A stretch of DNA of 64,000 bases from Anniella stebbinsi (GCA_029215795.1 JARDYH010000005.1:9766001-9830000), one strand, 5' to 3'; numbered from the stretch's first letter, positions 1 through 42,262 are shown. A program made the numbers and translations. The notes: generated by a model from the sequence alone, not told the origin.

Positions 1-826
1 GTCATTCTTCTGGCTAGCATTACAAGTTGGGTGCAAAGCGGGAATAAAAGTGTGTGTTTAAGGGCTTTGTTAGGGTTTCCCCTGCTTTCTGTGGGAAGTA
101 TCCAGTGCCGCTGCTCCGCTTACACCATTCACGTAGCACTAGCATGGGCAGCCTTTAGCACAACGGCAATAGTGTTGGCTGATGTGACAGGTTTCCATGG
201 GATTTTAAAAAATACTTAGCGTGAGGAGGAGAAAACTCTCCTTATTACTGGCATAGTTGTAAATTCTGAAGTGCAGACGCTCATCATGACAGTCTCCATA
301 GCCACGGCCCCAAGGAGAGTCCAAAAATGCACACAGCTTTGGGGATCCATATCCACAAACCAGTTCTTGTAGTTTGCATCTCTACCAGGGTCTTTTTGTA
401 AAGCTGATGGGTCTTAATTGGCCATTAAGATTAAACCACTGCAAAAGCCTTTGCATTACAACAGGAAACAGTGTATTTTGTCACTGGGGAAAAGTCATTT
501 CCCCCCCCCCCCACCACCAGCTACTGTGAGGATTGCAGCTAAGCTCGGAGGGAACAGGGAATTCGGGGGGGGGGGACAGGTGACATCGGAGTCCTGGCTA
601 ATCAGAAAGTGTCGTGCTGCTTCCCTATGAGCCCTGGCTCTGCTACAACACTGATCTTGACATGCTCAGAAGTAGTTCTTGGAGGGAGAGGTGAGGCACT
701 CTGCACAAGGTCAGAGGCATCTTGCACAAAGGGTGCCAGAATTGAACAACTGTGAGTGTATGGGTGGAGGTCAGGATTATGGAACTGTGGGTAATAACTC
801 CCCCCTCTCCCTCTCCCTTCCACCAG
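1..826 (+). other. L1CAM intron, 3' part
   Basis: No exon with splice sites and L1CAM similarity was found here, although the first half of FnIII 3 must lie upstream. The stretch holds homopolymer runs (C-run about 500-512, G-run about 565-576) and a pyrimidine tract feeding the acceptor at 826. Confidence 0.7.
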
Positions 827-31093
<30,267 letters not shown>

Positions 31094-32399
31094 GAGGGGG
31101 GATGTTTCCCCAAATGATACCCCCAGCCCTGGGGGAAGAGGATTTCCCTGTGGATTTTTAGGGGAGGGCACAGGGATAATCCCCTCCTCACTAAAGGAAA
31201 GAAACAAAGATACAATCTCCTACAAATGGAAATGGTAATTGGGGGAATTCACCCCTCTGTTTACTAGCTGATTCCCCCCCGGCCCCAAAATCAGGGAGGG
31301 TTGGAAAATCAGGGGATTCCCAAAATTATCTATCCAATCCTGAGCAACGTTGGTCTCTCATTTCTGCACCCTCCTCCCTCAAACCAGTTACCCTTCAGCC
31401 AAATTATGTATGTGCGTGTGTCTGGCGGGGAGGGGGGTTTAGAGCAAGATCGAAGGGGGGGTGGCTTATATAGATGCAGACAGGGCTTCGTATGTGGAGC
31501 TCAGGGTTCAAAATTGCCAAAAGAATGGATGACCATCCCCCGCCCTAGTCGAGACCCAGAAATGTTTATTATTTGTATGTGTTTAGGAAGGGGACATTAG
31601 TTGGTGCGGCAAAGTCCCATCCCCACCTCAAACTGGGGAGACGAGAGACTGAACAGCTGGTGGAAAAGTAAGGCCCAGGAATCAAGGAGTCTTTTCCCCT
31701 GCCTCTGAAAGAAGGGAGGCTAGTGGGGCATGTGAGAGGACTGGGAGTTAGGATCCGCATGTTCGAGTCTCCGTCCTGAGAAAGGAATGGGTTTCAGTGG
31801 GCTGGACAGTCAAAAGGGTCTCTGGAATCTGCCACTCCACCTCTTCTTATGGATTAAGCCAACGGAGGTCTCCTCACATATCTACCTGACTGAGTGGGTG
31901 GAGGTTCGCTCCACCTGAATTCCCTGATGCCCCACTCCATCAATCCTCCCCTTTTCTGCTCAGTTTCCAAACCATGCCTTGTCCAGGTGGCCGTTCCCCC
32001 TAGGACAGCGGCTTTCACACGTTCTGCCTGGAGGAAACCCTTTCCTTAGCAGCTTTTCCACCAAGGTACTCTTGCATGTCTGCCGCGGAGCTCTTGTGTT
32101 GCAGAGGATGCTGGGACATATTCTAGGGCCCGCACTCAGTTCATGTGGAGCATGGGCCGGTCCTAGTTATCACCCCTTGTAAACCAAGCGCACGCTAGAA
32201 CACCCCCACCCCCCAGCAGCTATGCATTGCAGAGTAATTGGTAATCCAAGGCTAGGGGGTTCTTCAGGAAAGCTTGTCTGCCATTATTCATTGAAGAAAC
32301 TCCGATAAGCCTCCAAGAGACTCCAGGGTACACTGGAACGCAGTTTGAAAACCATTGACAGAACTTTGTCCCCTTCTGGTGCTGAATTTCCCCTCTTAA

Positions 32400-32401
<2 letters not shown>

Positions 32402-32452
<51 letters not shown>
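32402..32452 (+). repeat. (TC)n microsatellite in the L1CAM 3' UTR
   Basis: An uninterrupted TC dinucleotide run of about 25 units lies inside the inferred 3' UTR. Confidence 0.97.
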
Positions 32453-32454
<2 letters not shown>

Positions 32455-33183
32455 CACATTACTTCATGACCCTCTTTCTTCTGATGACCAAAATCCAGGG
32501 TTCCTTCCCCTGGGCCGGATCCCCACCATTTCACAAACACCCTCCCCATTCCCCACTCCCCACCTCTCCACAAACAACTGGAAAAACAAAAAACCCGAAC
32601 CCGAAGGTCCTCCTTGCTTCTTGAATGCATCTCACGCAGCTGCCTTGCGACACGTTCTGTCTTTCAAAAGTGGCCTCTTGTTCACTGAATCAACCCCTCC
32701 ACCCCCATCTCCACCTCCGTCTGATGTATTATTATTATTTTCCTCTTGCTTGTTGGGGATGAAATATATCCTTGCTTTTTTTGCATAAAATGTTTTTTAA
32801 AATAATAATAAAAAAAAGGAAGAATAAAAGTACTCTGATGTTTTGAGCAACCCTACACAAAATAAACCCTGCCTTTCCCCTGGTCTGTAAATATTTCAAA
32901 CCTTTGTGCTCGAGTTTGTTTTAGATGTCTTAGGACTGGTGTTTTGAAGTCTTCTAGTTAGTCTATTTAGGTGGCTTGGAATTTAAAAAAAAAAAAGGAA
33001 AAAAAACATTTTAAAAGGTCTCTTTCTCCAGAAATGTGATGCCATTCCCCTAACCACCACCCACAAGCCTTCCTGCCCTGTGTACTCTTCTCTTTTGTCA
33101 GGTCTGTTACTATCTACTTTTCTCTCTCGATGGCTTTTTTATATATATATATATGTATATATAAACAGAATTATAAAATGGTA

Positions 33184-33189
33184 AATAAA
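33184..33189 (+). terminator. Likely L1CAM distal poly(A) signal AATAAA
   Basis: AATAAA follows the AT-rich stretch and the TATATA run at the end of the UTR and is the last such signal before a transposon border at 33252. Cleavage would fall about 10-30 nt downstream. Upstream AATAAA copies at 32823-32828 and 32861-32866 could give shorter isoforms. Confidence 0.6.
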
Positions 33190-33251
33190 TGCTGAAATTG
33201 GAGCTTGCTTGGACTGATTATGGGGAAAACATGGTCGGGGAGGCTAATATA

Positions 33252-33612
33252 GAGCCTCATCAGACGGGGGGGAGATCGCTTTTCCCTACCTTCGCTTTGC
33301 CTCCTGCTCCTGTTCCACAATACGGACGAACAACTTCCTCTTCCTTCACACGGGGAAGAAAGTGGAAGGAAGCAATGAACATGTGGCCCATTCAGTGGGC
33401 CGTTTTGATCGTGCTGTGTCTCCTGCACGCAGCAGGAAGTGGCGGCAGGTTTTGTCAGAGCCAAAAGAATCGGATTTTCCTGGTCTTTTTTTTGTGATGG
33501 AGAAACGAGCGGAAGGCGTGCGGAAGATGGGCGGCATTGTGAAAAGGTCCCGCAAAAATCCACAAGTGGCCCAGTAACAAGCGTGCAATAAAACACTCGT
33601 CCGATGACGGTC
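33252..33612. mobile_element. Inverted-repeat DNA element, TCATCAGACG family, 3-bp TSD
   Basis: The left end GAGCCTCATCAGACG and right end CGTCCGATGACGGTC are inverted repeats with two or three differences. The element is flanked by ATA on both sides. It is 361 bp, non-coding, and similar along its length to 14897-15260 and 54683-55010 (shared TTCCTCTTCCTTCACACG and CATTCAGTGG segments). Confidence 0.85.
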
Positions 33613-33709
33613 ATAATGTATGTCATCGCAGGGTCCATCAAGCAAAATCAGTTTTCCTTTTGCCAACCACTTAACTGTTGTACTTTCGAGGTTGCATGTT
33701 ACAGGGAGG

Positions 33710-33779
33710 GATCCAAGCTCAGTGACAGAGTGCTTACCTTGCATGCGGAACATCCCAAGTCTCGTCCTTGGCATTTCCT
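33710..33779 (+). mobile_element. tRNA-like SINE head fragment
   Basis: It contains AGCTCAGTGACAGAGTGCTT, CTTGCATGCGGAA and a worn B box (AGTCTCGTCCTTGG). It is a degraded SINE head rather than a functional tRNA. Confidence 0.6.
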
Positions 33780-34826
33780 GTCTTTTTTTTTTTTTTAAAG
33801 GAACGGAAAAAGGATCAGGTTGCAGGTAATGGGAAAGATCCCGTTCTGGAAAGCAGCGGCCAGGCCAAATAAGACAACACTGTAATAGTCTGAGCTGAGA
33901 TAAGACAGCTTTCCATGTTGGGTCTCTTGGCAGTTCTCACCAGGAGAAATGGTCCCCTGTTGATCCTCTTAAAGCTTTTAGTAGACGTTGAGCTTCTTTA
34001 AACGAGCGTTTTATAGCATGCTCATGACTGGCCACTCATGGATGATCGTGGGACATTTTGATGATGCCCTCAGCCTCTACATCTCTCAGTCCATTTCCCA
34101 GCTTTAATGTCATAAATTAAGGCACAGAAAACCTGACTCTTCTGAAATAAGTTGGTATTTGTCAGGATTTCCTGCCATGTGCAGGCGAAGTTGCACTATA
34201 AAATGCCCACTAGAGGGCACTGTCCCTTTGAACTGTATTGAACTGTACAGGCCACGTGATCGCTGCTCTCTTCCTCATGTAATTTCAGCTTGTTGCAAAT
34301 GTGGAAGAGACACAGGAAGCAGAGCCATGGTAAGGGAACGTGATTTCCCCATCTGAAGGAGCCCTTTGGCTCCTTTGCACATGTCTATGAAGGGGTGTCT
34401 CTGTGCGAGAATTGTCAGGATCTCTTGGAACAGCAGTTCTGATGATTCCCTAGCAAGGTAGGTCCCAGTGATGGGCTGGTTGATTTCTTTTTTGTGGGGG
34501 ACGGTCTCGGTGGAGTCCCAGAAATGTCAACCCTCTCCCCCTTTGATATTGACATGAGACCTCTTGAGCCAGATAAAGTGGCAGCACAGTCTTTGATGCC
34601 ATCTGCATGAGAGTTTGGAATGATGCTGAGCTATCCCTTTCAGCTTGTCAGCAAAGCCCAGTTCTTAAAGAGATGTCCAGGTTGTACCACTTCAGATTGC
34701 AGATGGGGCTTCGCATGACTCAATTGCTTCTCCATTAAGGTGGCCACTTATGAATAAGGAGAGATGCAGGACCCAAACACAGAGCACCAATTTACATGAA
34801 GTTTGCATGTGCTAATTTGTACATGT

Positions 34827-35169
34827 AAAGCTTTTCTACAAAAGGCTGTTAAACACAGTATCTACTCTCAGTTTCGTCGCTGAATTCAGATCCAAGCTCT
34901 ACACAAAGAACTTTTCCTTTCCTGCTTTTCCACTACATAACCTCTAGGTGGCACTGTGCTATAGCAGAATATTGCAATCACACAAATAAGAAAAAACATT
35001 TTATTTCGCTTTCAGAAATAATACCCCATTTCCTCCTCTAAAAAAACCAGGAAAGTGCTCTTAAAAAACAGAAGCAAAACTAGAGGATCACAATATTGTC
35101 TAAAGAATGTGTAAACAACCACGAGTAAGGAATCACGAGCACACACAATGCCTCGTGTAGAAAAGCTCC
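34827..35169. mobile_element. AGCTTTTCTACA-terminus inverted-repeat element
   Basis: The left end is AAAGCTTTTCTACAAAAGGC and the right end (reverse complement) GGAGCTTTTCTACACGAGGC. Flanks TGT and TGG differ at one base. The inner part (CACTACATAACCTCTAGGTG) reappears inverted at about 26690-26720, where only the right end is clear. Confidence 0.75.
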
Positions 35170-35229
35170 TGGATGGGAATTTGGGAAGAAGTATTACGAT
35201 GTACATAGAAATCCAGTACATCTCACCAT

Positions 35230-35387
35230 CTTCCACACTATAGGTTCCATCCAGTCTTAGTCCTACTTAGAGTAGACCTATTGAAATGAATAGGGCTTAA
35301 GTTAGACATGAATAACTTAAGTTCCATTCATGTCAATGGGTCTCCTCTGAGTAGGACTAACAATGGATGGAACCTATAGTGTGGAAG
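35230..35387. repeat. Long palindrome
   Basis: CTTCCACACTATAGGTTCCA at the left is exactly complementary to TGGAACCTATAGTGTGGAAG at the right, and the similarity continues inward (TAGTCCTACT / AGTAGGACTA). It is probably a MITE; no target duplication was identified. Confidence 0.85.
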
Positions 35388-36000
35388 ACTCTGGGAAGGT
35401 GACCTGTGTGCCTTGCTCAGTTGTCTGTCCAGGTGCTCACTGTAGATGGGCAAATCCAAGGATGGACACCTTTTCAAATAGAGGGCATCTTTCGAAATAC
35501 AGGGCAGCCCTCGGGCAGCCCTGCAAATAGAAGGGTGTCTTCTGTAAAAGCACACATGGCAATATCTCCATACAAACAAAATTCCCTCCCCATAGACATT
35601 TGCCACAACATCTAGTTTGACCCCACCTCCAAGTTGGTCACTGCTGTGAAGTACAGATTGGGCTGAATGTACCGTCCAACCAAAATGCACCTAAAAACTC
35701 GTGGGTGTTGCTTATTCCTCTCCTAGCAACTGCTTATGTCTCCTTGTCAAGGCCAGCCTTCCATGTTGATAACTGCTTTATTCATTAAGAATGGGACTAG
35801 GGCAGCAAGCTTTAATCATTTTAATTGGCAGAATAATCAAGTAAAGCTTTAATCACAGATTAAGGCTTGCCCTTGATTAACTGGTGAGGCTGAGATTGAA
35901 GGGCATGTGGCCTTGTATAAGCCATGCAGCAGCATTGGCTTCCTCCCCCTTGGGCCACATTTGCTGAAAACCAAATTTAAAGGTGGCATTTCATGCCTGT

Positions 36001-36159
36001 TGGTGACTCCAATGTCAGTGGGGCAGTGAATCTGCTCTGGGTTCAGTCAGAACTGTGAAGGGGCTATCCAAGGTGCCGGACCTATTTTGGGGGTAGCTCC
36101 TTTAGAATTCTGACTGTAACCCAGAGTGGATTCACCACTCCATGACGTCGGTGCCACCA
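36001..36159. repeat. Inverted-repeat element, TGGTGACTCC family
   Basis: The left TGGTGACTCC ... GTGAATCTGCTCTGGGTT is complementary to the right end (reverse complement TGGTGGCACC ... GTGAATCCACTCTGGGTT). It is related to 47957-48145. Confidence 0.78.
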
Positions 36160-37156
36160 GCCTCCACTGATAAATTTGCCTTTCAGGACGAAAATCCTAC
36201 AGAGTGAGAAGAACCATGGGCAGCAGAGGCGGATCACACTCAGCTGAAATCAGTGTCAACACATCTTTTCAAATCTGGATCTTTCACAGTTCTGCTGGAA
36301 TTTGGATGTGTTGCTTTAAGGAAGCTCTTTTGGCTCTGGTGTGTGGTTATAGGCAAGATTCTGTATTCCAGAGTGAACATCGCCAGAAGCGTAAGCTAGG
36401 GGGGGACCTCCTCATCGGAGTGCCCCCTCAAAATCGTGGCCCCCGGGCCAGCTGGCCCCATTACCCACCCCTCTGCATGGCCCTGATGGCCAATGGTCAG
36501 GGATAATAGGAATCAGAGTCCAGCAACATCTGGAGGGCCACACCTCTGGACTACAAGAAACTCTTTGACAACCACAGCTATATCCAGGCCATGTCTACAC
36601 AAGAGTCTCCTACGCAGCCTGCTGGGCCTATTAGCACAATACTTTTCAACCTTTCTAATGTTGGGGGTGCTTTTCCACACATCCATGGAGCCCATGTGAG
36701 TTGCACAGTATTGTGGGAAGTGTCGTAGCATCTTGAGGCTTGAGAAGGCTGGAGAATCTCAGAAACTCTTGGATTTCTCAGGGCTTTGTTTTGTTTTGTT
36801 TCTCTCAGGATTATTTTTTTAAAAATCTAAACTTTCCTTACACACATATTTACTTTGTCATACTTGAACATTTGCAATTCACAAGTCCTAGCCTATGGTA
36901 AAACCTCTACTAAAAAATGACGAATTCATGACCTCTGAAACAATAGGTAAGTATGAGAGTCAGGTTGGGGTGTAAAAAATCCTGCAGGAATATCACATTT
37001 TCACTGTAGGAATTGTGATTTCCTGCCCTCATGCACATTTTATTTCCTTTCTAACTGAACAAAAAAGAGATTTAACGCCGCAAGCGTATACATGTCTACT
37101 CAGAAGCAAGCCCCATTGAGTTCAATGGGATTTGCTCATTTGGCAGGTGTGTATAG

Positions 37157-37290
37157 CAGCTTTCCCCGTCCTTGCACCCTGTAGATGTTTTGGATCACAA
37201 GTCCCAGCATTCCTGGCCTCTGGCCATGCTGGCTGGGGCCGATGGGAGTTGATGTCCTACACATCTGGAGGGCAGCAGGTTGGAGGTCAG
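37157..37290. mobile_element. Palindromic element, ACAACTCCCA family
   Basis: The arms are TAGATGTTTTGGATCACAAG with GGGAGTTGATGTCCTACACA. TGTATAG flanks both ends (7 bp). Confidence 0.78.
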
Positions 37291-37952
37291 TGTATAGAAT
37301 TGCAGGACTTAATTGAAAGAACTCTCCTGTCCAGATATACCAAATGCACACAGCAGGTCCTTGGAATGGCAATGTTTTTCAGGGCGTGGCGTAATCTGGT
37401 CTGATAGGTTCTCTCTCCCACCCTCTCCCCACTCCTGCCTGAGCCCTGGATGCTGATGTATAATTTTCAGATCACGCATGGCTACAGGTGATCCAAATGT
37501 TCCATCTCAGCATCATCTGTGGTGCTGAGAAGGATTCTGGGGTGCTGCTCTTGCTTATTTTGACAGCTCGGGCCTGTCCAAAATGCAAAGCAAATTCTTA
37601 ACACACTTTCTTTACTTTTAAATACACAAGCTCCTGTTGTCCCTTGCCATAATACTGCTCCTCGCACCAGCAGATAGTGCGTTGCCCATGACATTTGATG
37701 CTGAGGCTGATGGCACTTGGTAGCATCCACTCTCCACCCACACCCTCCACCCCCATAGAGCTCTGGCCTTTGTAGCAGAAAGACAAAAGATACTGGAGCA
37801 GGTAACAGAGTCACGTAGTTCTAGGCATGGCCTGCAGGGGGCAGTTGGATACTAGTGCACTGCTGTTTTGTCGGCCTCTAACCGAAATAGATGCTGCACC
37901 ATGAATCACAAGGCACCATGCAAAGTTACCTGATTGCTCCAGTACTTTAAGA

Positions 37953-38297
37953 GGCTGCCTCTACAAGAGCGATTTAAAGCTCTTTCAAGGCGCATAAAAA
38001 ATTTGACCCCTCCAAGAGTGAAGCGCAAATCGGAGGTCGAGGCGCTTTTTCTGTCCAATTATGCGCATTATCGAATGCGAATTAAATAGCAAGTTTTAAT
38101 TTACCGCGGGAGTTGAAGCACCTTACGACCATGTAAACAAGCGTTTCTCTGCATTTAAATACTTTAAAGCGTGTTTCATACAACCGGTAATGCACTTCAC
38201 CACCTCCCGCATATAGTGATTAGGCTTAAAAGCGATTGCGAGAAGATGCACATAATCGGACAACCGGGCGTCAAACCGAATTCTTGTAGAGGGGACC
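37953..38297. mobile_element. CTCTACAAG-terminus DNA element, 3-bp TSD
   Basis: The left end is GGCTGCCTCTACAAG and the right end CTTGTAGAGGGGACC, flanked by AGA and AGA. It is 345 bp and inverted in orientation relative to 24202-24546. Confidence 0.9.
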
Positions 38298-38559
38298 AGA
38301 GGCTAACAAAACTGACAATCCTGCCAGCCAGATATAGGTCCCACCACAGAACAGTAACACAGATCTCCCCAATCTGGCAACCTCCAGATGTGTTGGACTA
38401 CAAATCCCATCATCCTAAGCCAGCATGGGTGCCAGGTAACACTATGATAGGAGAAAGCCCAATGCCAAAACGTGCTCCCAACCCACCTTTGCTCCCACCT
38501 CACCTTTGCTTCCCAAATGGGACACGTCTTTGCCACCAAATCCAGTGCTGGTTTCCTCT

Positions 38560-38914
38560 GGCCCCCTCCACAAGGATGCGCTTTTGCGCCCGGTTCGGGG
38601 ATTATGCGCATTATCGCGGAGGCGCATTTACTCCTAATCCCTCTGCACGGGAGGCGGCGAGAGGCGGCAAAGCGCATTAATTGATGTCCAAAAAGCGCTT
38701 TACAAGAAGTTAACGCGCATAATCGCTTGTTCACACGGCGAAAATGCGCTTTAACGGCCGGAGCAAAATAAAAGTCGCTATTTAACGCACATTCGATAAT
38801 GCACATAATCCGGGAGATAACGCGCCTCTACACCCGTTTTGCGCTCCGCTGGTGTGGAGGTAAAATTTATAATGAGCCTTCAAAGAGCATTAAACCTCTC
38901 TTGTGGAGGTAGCC
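38560..38914. mobile_element. CTCTACAAG-terminus DNA element
   Basis: The left end is GGCCCCCTCCACAAGG and the right end CTTGTGGAGGTAGCC. Flanks TCT and TTT differ at one base. It is 355 bp and lies only 262 bp from the copy at 37953-38297, in opposite orientation. Confidence 0.87.
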
Positions 38915-40387
38915 TTTGTCTTCACATCCATCAGTGTGATTCAAGTGGTCTTTCTGTTGCTGAGCTTTTGTGCAACTTGCAATTTTATTCAACAGTTGGC
39001 AAGGAGCTCCATCATGCCTACTTCCCCCCCCACACACACACACAGTTTGCATCTGCGGTTTCCCCCTCCATTTCCTTAGCGAGTCGAGCGCTGGGCACTT
39101 TCACATCTGTGCATTGCTGTGCTATTTCAGCTCATGTATCTTTTCACCTGGATTGCTATGATGCTTGCAAAATCTCCCGCCTGCCCCCTACATTCTCCTT
39201 TCCCCTGCAGGTATTTTTTTTTATTTTTATTTAATATATTTTTGTATTTCTGCGCAAATAGAATAGTACGGCAGCCTGAAACTGCACAATTATGATAAAA
39301 CAACACACTATACTTTCCCCTAAGATCATATTAAACAAACTCCCAGGAGGGAAGGAAGGGAGGCTGTTTGTAGGAGGCAGGAGAGAGCACACGGGCCAAG
39401 ACTGTTGCTGCTGCTTGGCTTGCGAAAGGCTTACGGGGGAGGAGGAGCGAATGTGTGCTGCAGCTCAGGTAGCGGGCGTGCCGGTGCATCATTCCATTTT
39501 TTTTTAAAAAAAGCTTTTAACTGCGAAACTTTGCAGTTCTAGGGAGGCGTAGGGGTTAAACCCCCCTGTCCTGGTGTGCCCTCACATAGCTGGAGTTTCT
39601 TTTGTGGTTCCCCCCCCCCCCATTTCGTTTAAGGCAAAAATGTACCCCTGGTCATGCGTACTCAGGAGTAAGAGAACATAGAGTTGAATGGGACTTCTCT
39701 CCCTCCCCCTTCACGGTTGAGCAGTTGAGCGGAGAACCGCCTTGCCCTCCTCTTTTGTCAGCGAGAGCACACACACGCCCCCAACAAAAAATGGGATGGT
39801 CCGATAGAGCACAAGGACAGCAATACACGAGAGGGAGGAGCACCTTTATTGCGCATGGGGGGGGGACCAGACTTTCCCTGCTCCAAAATAAAATGAAAAA
39901 CGGAGGGCAAGAGATGAAATGAGTGCAGGGCAGGAACAACATCATGTGAGGATCACGCTGCAAAGCCACATACCAGGCATGGCGAGTGTGTGATAAATCG
40001 CTGGTGTGATGAAGCTCAATATGATGTCACAAAGACTATCCAATCAGCATTATGCACAGCTGTCCTTCAGTTGACTAACAGAACCAGTTTCTCCTGTTCT
40101 CATTTCTGCAGGGAACGTTGTATGGCTGACCAAACTGGTGTGAGGATGTTTCCACGGGAACTTGACTGCTCTAATGCAGCATTTCTGCACACACTCCTGC
40201 AAGAATTTTCTGTCTTACTTACATCACTAGGCAAGTTGTCCCTAGTCCCCCTTCTGCACCTCTCTTACAGGGACAGAAACCCTCTTGGAGTCTGGACCAA
40301 GCAACCCTGCACACATCCCATAGAGCGACATACCTCAGCCAAAAATCCAAGCACATCAAAGAGCTGAAGTTACCAGAATGTCTGATG

Positions 40388-40531
40388 CAGCCTTCCCCAA
40401 CTAGATGTGTTCCACTTCAACTCCCATCAGCCTTAGCCAGCACATTTTGGACGACAACTCCCAGCCAATGGTCAGGAAGGCTGGGAGTTGTAGTCCAAAA
40501 CATCTAGAAGCCACTTGGTTGGGGAAGGCTG
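40388..40531. mobile_element. Palindromic element, ACAACTCCCA family
   Basis: The ends CAGCCTTCCCCAACTAG and GGTTGGGGAAGGCTG are inverted. The inner arms are TTTTGGACGACAACTCCCAG and CTGGGAGTTGTAGTCCAAAA. Confidence 0.82.
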
Positions 40532-40715
40532 GAGGAAAGGAGTATTATCTGGAGCCTCCCCCAACTCCAATCACCATCTCAGAGGTATGGAAAATTGCAC
40601 GGCTGACTGTTGAATACACCAGTGGCCACTGTATGGCATAAATGGCACTACACATGTGGCCTGCCTTACTGCGAGGCATGGCGAAACAGATGGCTCTGTT
40701 GTCAACATGGACTGA

Positions 40716-41375
40716 GCACGCTGGTGTGGGGTGTCCAGCCTCTACCATCCTGACACCCGAGGTGCTGCATTTCATATTGATGTCTCCCTTCCCCTGGTCC
40801 ACGTGGTTCCAAAGGACTGGCAAGAGACTAGCGCTGGCTGGCCAGTCCATCTGTCTGCCTTTCTGCAGCAAGCACAGAGGGACCTCCCTGTGTATCTCAA
40901 GGAAAAAGGCATCACTTTGCCCCCAGCATGCTTCCAGCTACAGCCAGGCTGGCCTGACTGTACCGAGAGCAACGGAAGTATTCACTTGGCGGCATACTTG
41001 AGGATCCCAGCGAAGCAACACTGTGCATTCCAAGAGGTGAACTCCCTGGCAATTTTTGCAACATCCAGAAAGATGCTGGGGTGTCACATAGACTGGAGGG
41101 CCAGAGTGCTCAACCAGTGGCGCCCAGGGGACATGCCATTGTCTAGGGCCTGTCTTGATGAGGGGGTTTGCCCTGGGCTGGATCTGCAACGGTGGCAGGT
41201 CATTTATACAATGCACCCGCCATTGCGGAGCCATCCTGAGGCATTCCCCCGAAGCTCTGGTTTTAAAAAAGTCGGGGACTTACCTCAACTTTTTGCTGTG
41301 AGCAACGTGCCAACACACATTTGCCATCAGTTGCCTTGCTCCAGATTTGCAGTGGAGGTGTGGCCCGGCCAATGA
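40716..41375 (+). other. Unexplained coding-like stretch (open for 220 codons)
   Basis: The frame is open from just after a TGA at 40713 to a stop at about 41373, with no ATG at the start (the first in-frame ATG is well inside). The translation is not low in complexity and is rich in Trp, Pro and His (for example GWPVHLSAFLQQAQRD, LGCHIDWRARVLNQW). I do not recognise a domain. It may be a fragment of a transposon protein, a pseudogene, or chance in a GC-richer patch. The flanking DNA (41380-41640) has two similar segments (GATTTAAAAAAC and GATTTTTTTAAAAA contexts). Confidence 0.3.
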
Positions 41376-41867
41376 CGATCCCGATTGGTCGCCATCGCCC
41401 GGGGGAGAGGATGGTCCAGCGAGCCAAACAGCCATTGGACGGCCTCCGCGGTAAAAGAAAAAGATTTAAAAAACAAAAACAAACCTGGAGCAAGGCACCG
41501 GCACACTGGGATGGGGGGAGGGGGTGGTCCAGCCAGCTGAATGGCCGCTGCACCGCCTCTGCAGCTCTGCAGACCAGCGGAGCTTCGCCTTAAAAGACAA
41601 AGATTTTTTTAAAAAATGGAGCGAGGCACAGACTTCTCCCTCCGCTTACTCTTAAGCAGTGGGGAGGAGGAGGGAAACAACTAGGGGGGGGGTGGAGGAA
41701 TGGGGCGCTAGGGCCGACAGTGGTCCCGTGAGGTTTCAAATCCCGCATTTGTGCTCCTTGCCGTGAGGATTACCTGGAGGAGCACAAGTGCAGGATGTCC
41801 GATCACGAGGCGCCAATGCGATTTCGTATAGACACGGCCTAGGAATCTGACATTTTTCTCCCTCTCC

Positions 41868-42259
41868 TATAATACTAGAACCCAGGGTCATCCCATGAAG
41901 CTGATTGGTAGGAGATTCAGGACAGATAAAAGGAAGGACTTCTTCACACAGCACATAGCTAAACAATGGAATTCACTTCCACAAGATGTAGCGATGGCCA
42001 CCATTTGGAAGGGAGGTTGGATAAATTCCTGGAGGAAAAGGCTATCAATGGCTACTAGTCCTGATGGCTATGTGTTACCTCCAGTATCAGAGGCAGGATG
42101 CCTGTATATACCAGTTGCTGCGGAACATGGGCAGGAAGGTGTTGTTGCACCACGTCCTTCTTGAGGGTTCCTGCTCAACAGCTGGTTGGCCACCATGTGA
42201 ACAAATTGGTGGACTCGATAGACCCTTGGTCTGATCCAACAGGGCTCTTCTTATGTTCT
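41868..42259 (+). mobile_element. CR1-type LINE 3' fragment
   Basis: It runs from CATCCCATGAAGCTGATTGG through AAAAGGAAGGACTTCTTCAC (the end of ORF2) to AGGGCTCTTCTTATGTTCTC, the CR1 3' terminus. Confidence 0.87.
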
Positions 42260-42262
42260 CAG

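Larger units (their letters stand above)
31094..33205 (+). other. L1CAM: L1CAM 3' UTR (inferred)
   Basis: It begins after TAA 31091-31093. It lacks the transposon families found on either side, which is consistent with a constrained or transcribed UTR. It carries a (TC)n run of about 51 nt (32402-32452), AT-rich segments, candidate AATAAA signals at 32823 and 32861, and a last AATAAA at 33184. The end near 33205 is inferred from that last signal; transposon sequence starts at 33252. Confidence 0.7.

Noticed and set aside
33300..33560. Coding frame ending in MEGSNEHVAHSVGRFDRAVS-like peptide
   Set aside because: It lies within the inverted-repeat element 33252-33612, and the other copies do not keep the frame.
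37953..38914. CRISPR-like array because of repeated GCGCATAATCG words
   Set aside because: Spacing is irregular, words are in both orientations, and the sequence has transposon ends with a 3-bp duplication; the genome is eukaryotic.
41895..42164. Open frame as a host gene
   Set aside because: It lies in the CR1 fragment at 41868-42259; the readable motif is CR1 ORF2 end sequence.
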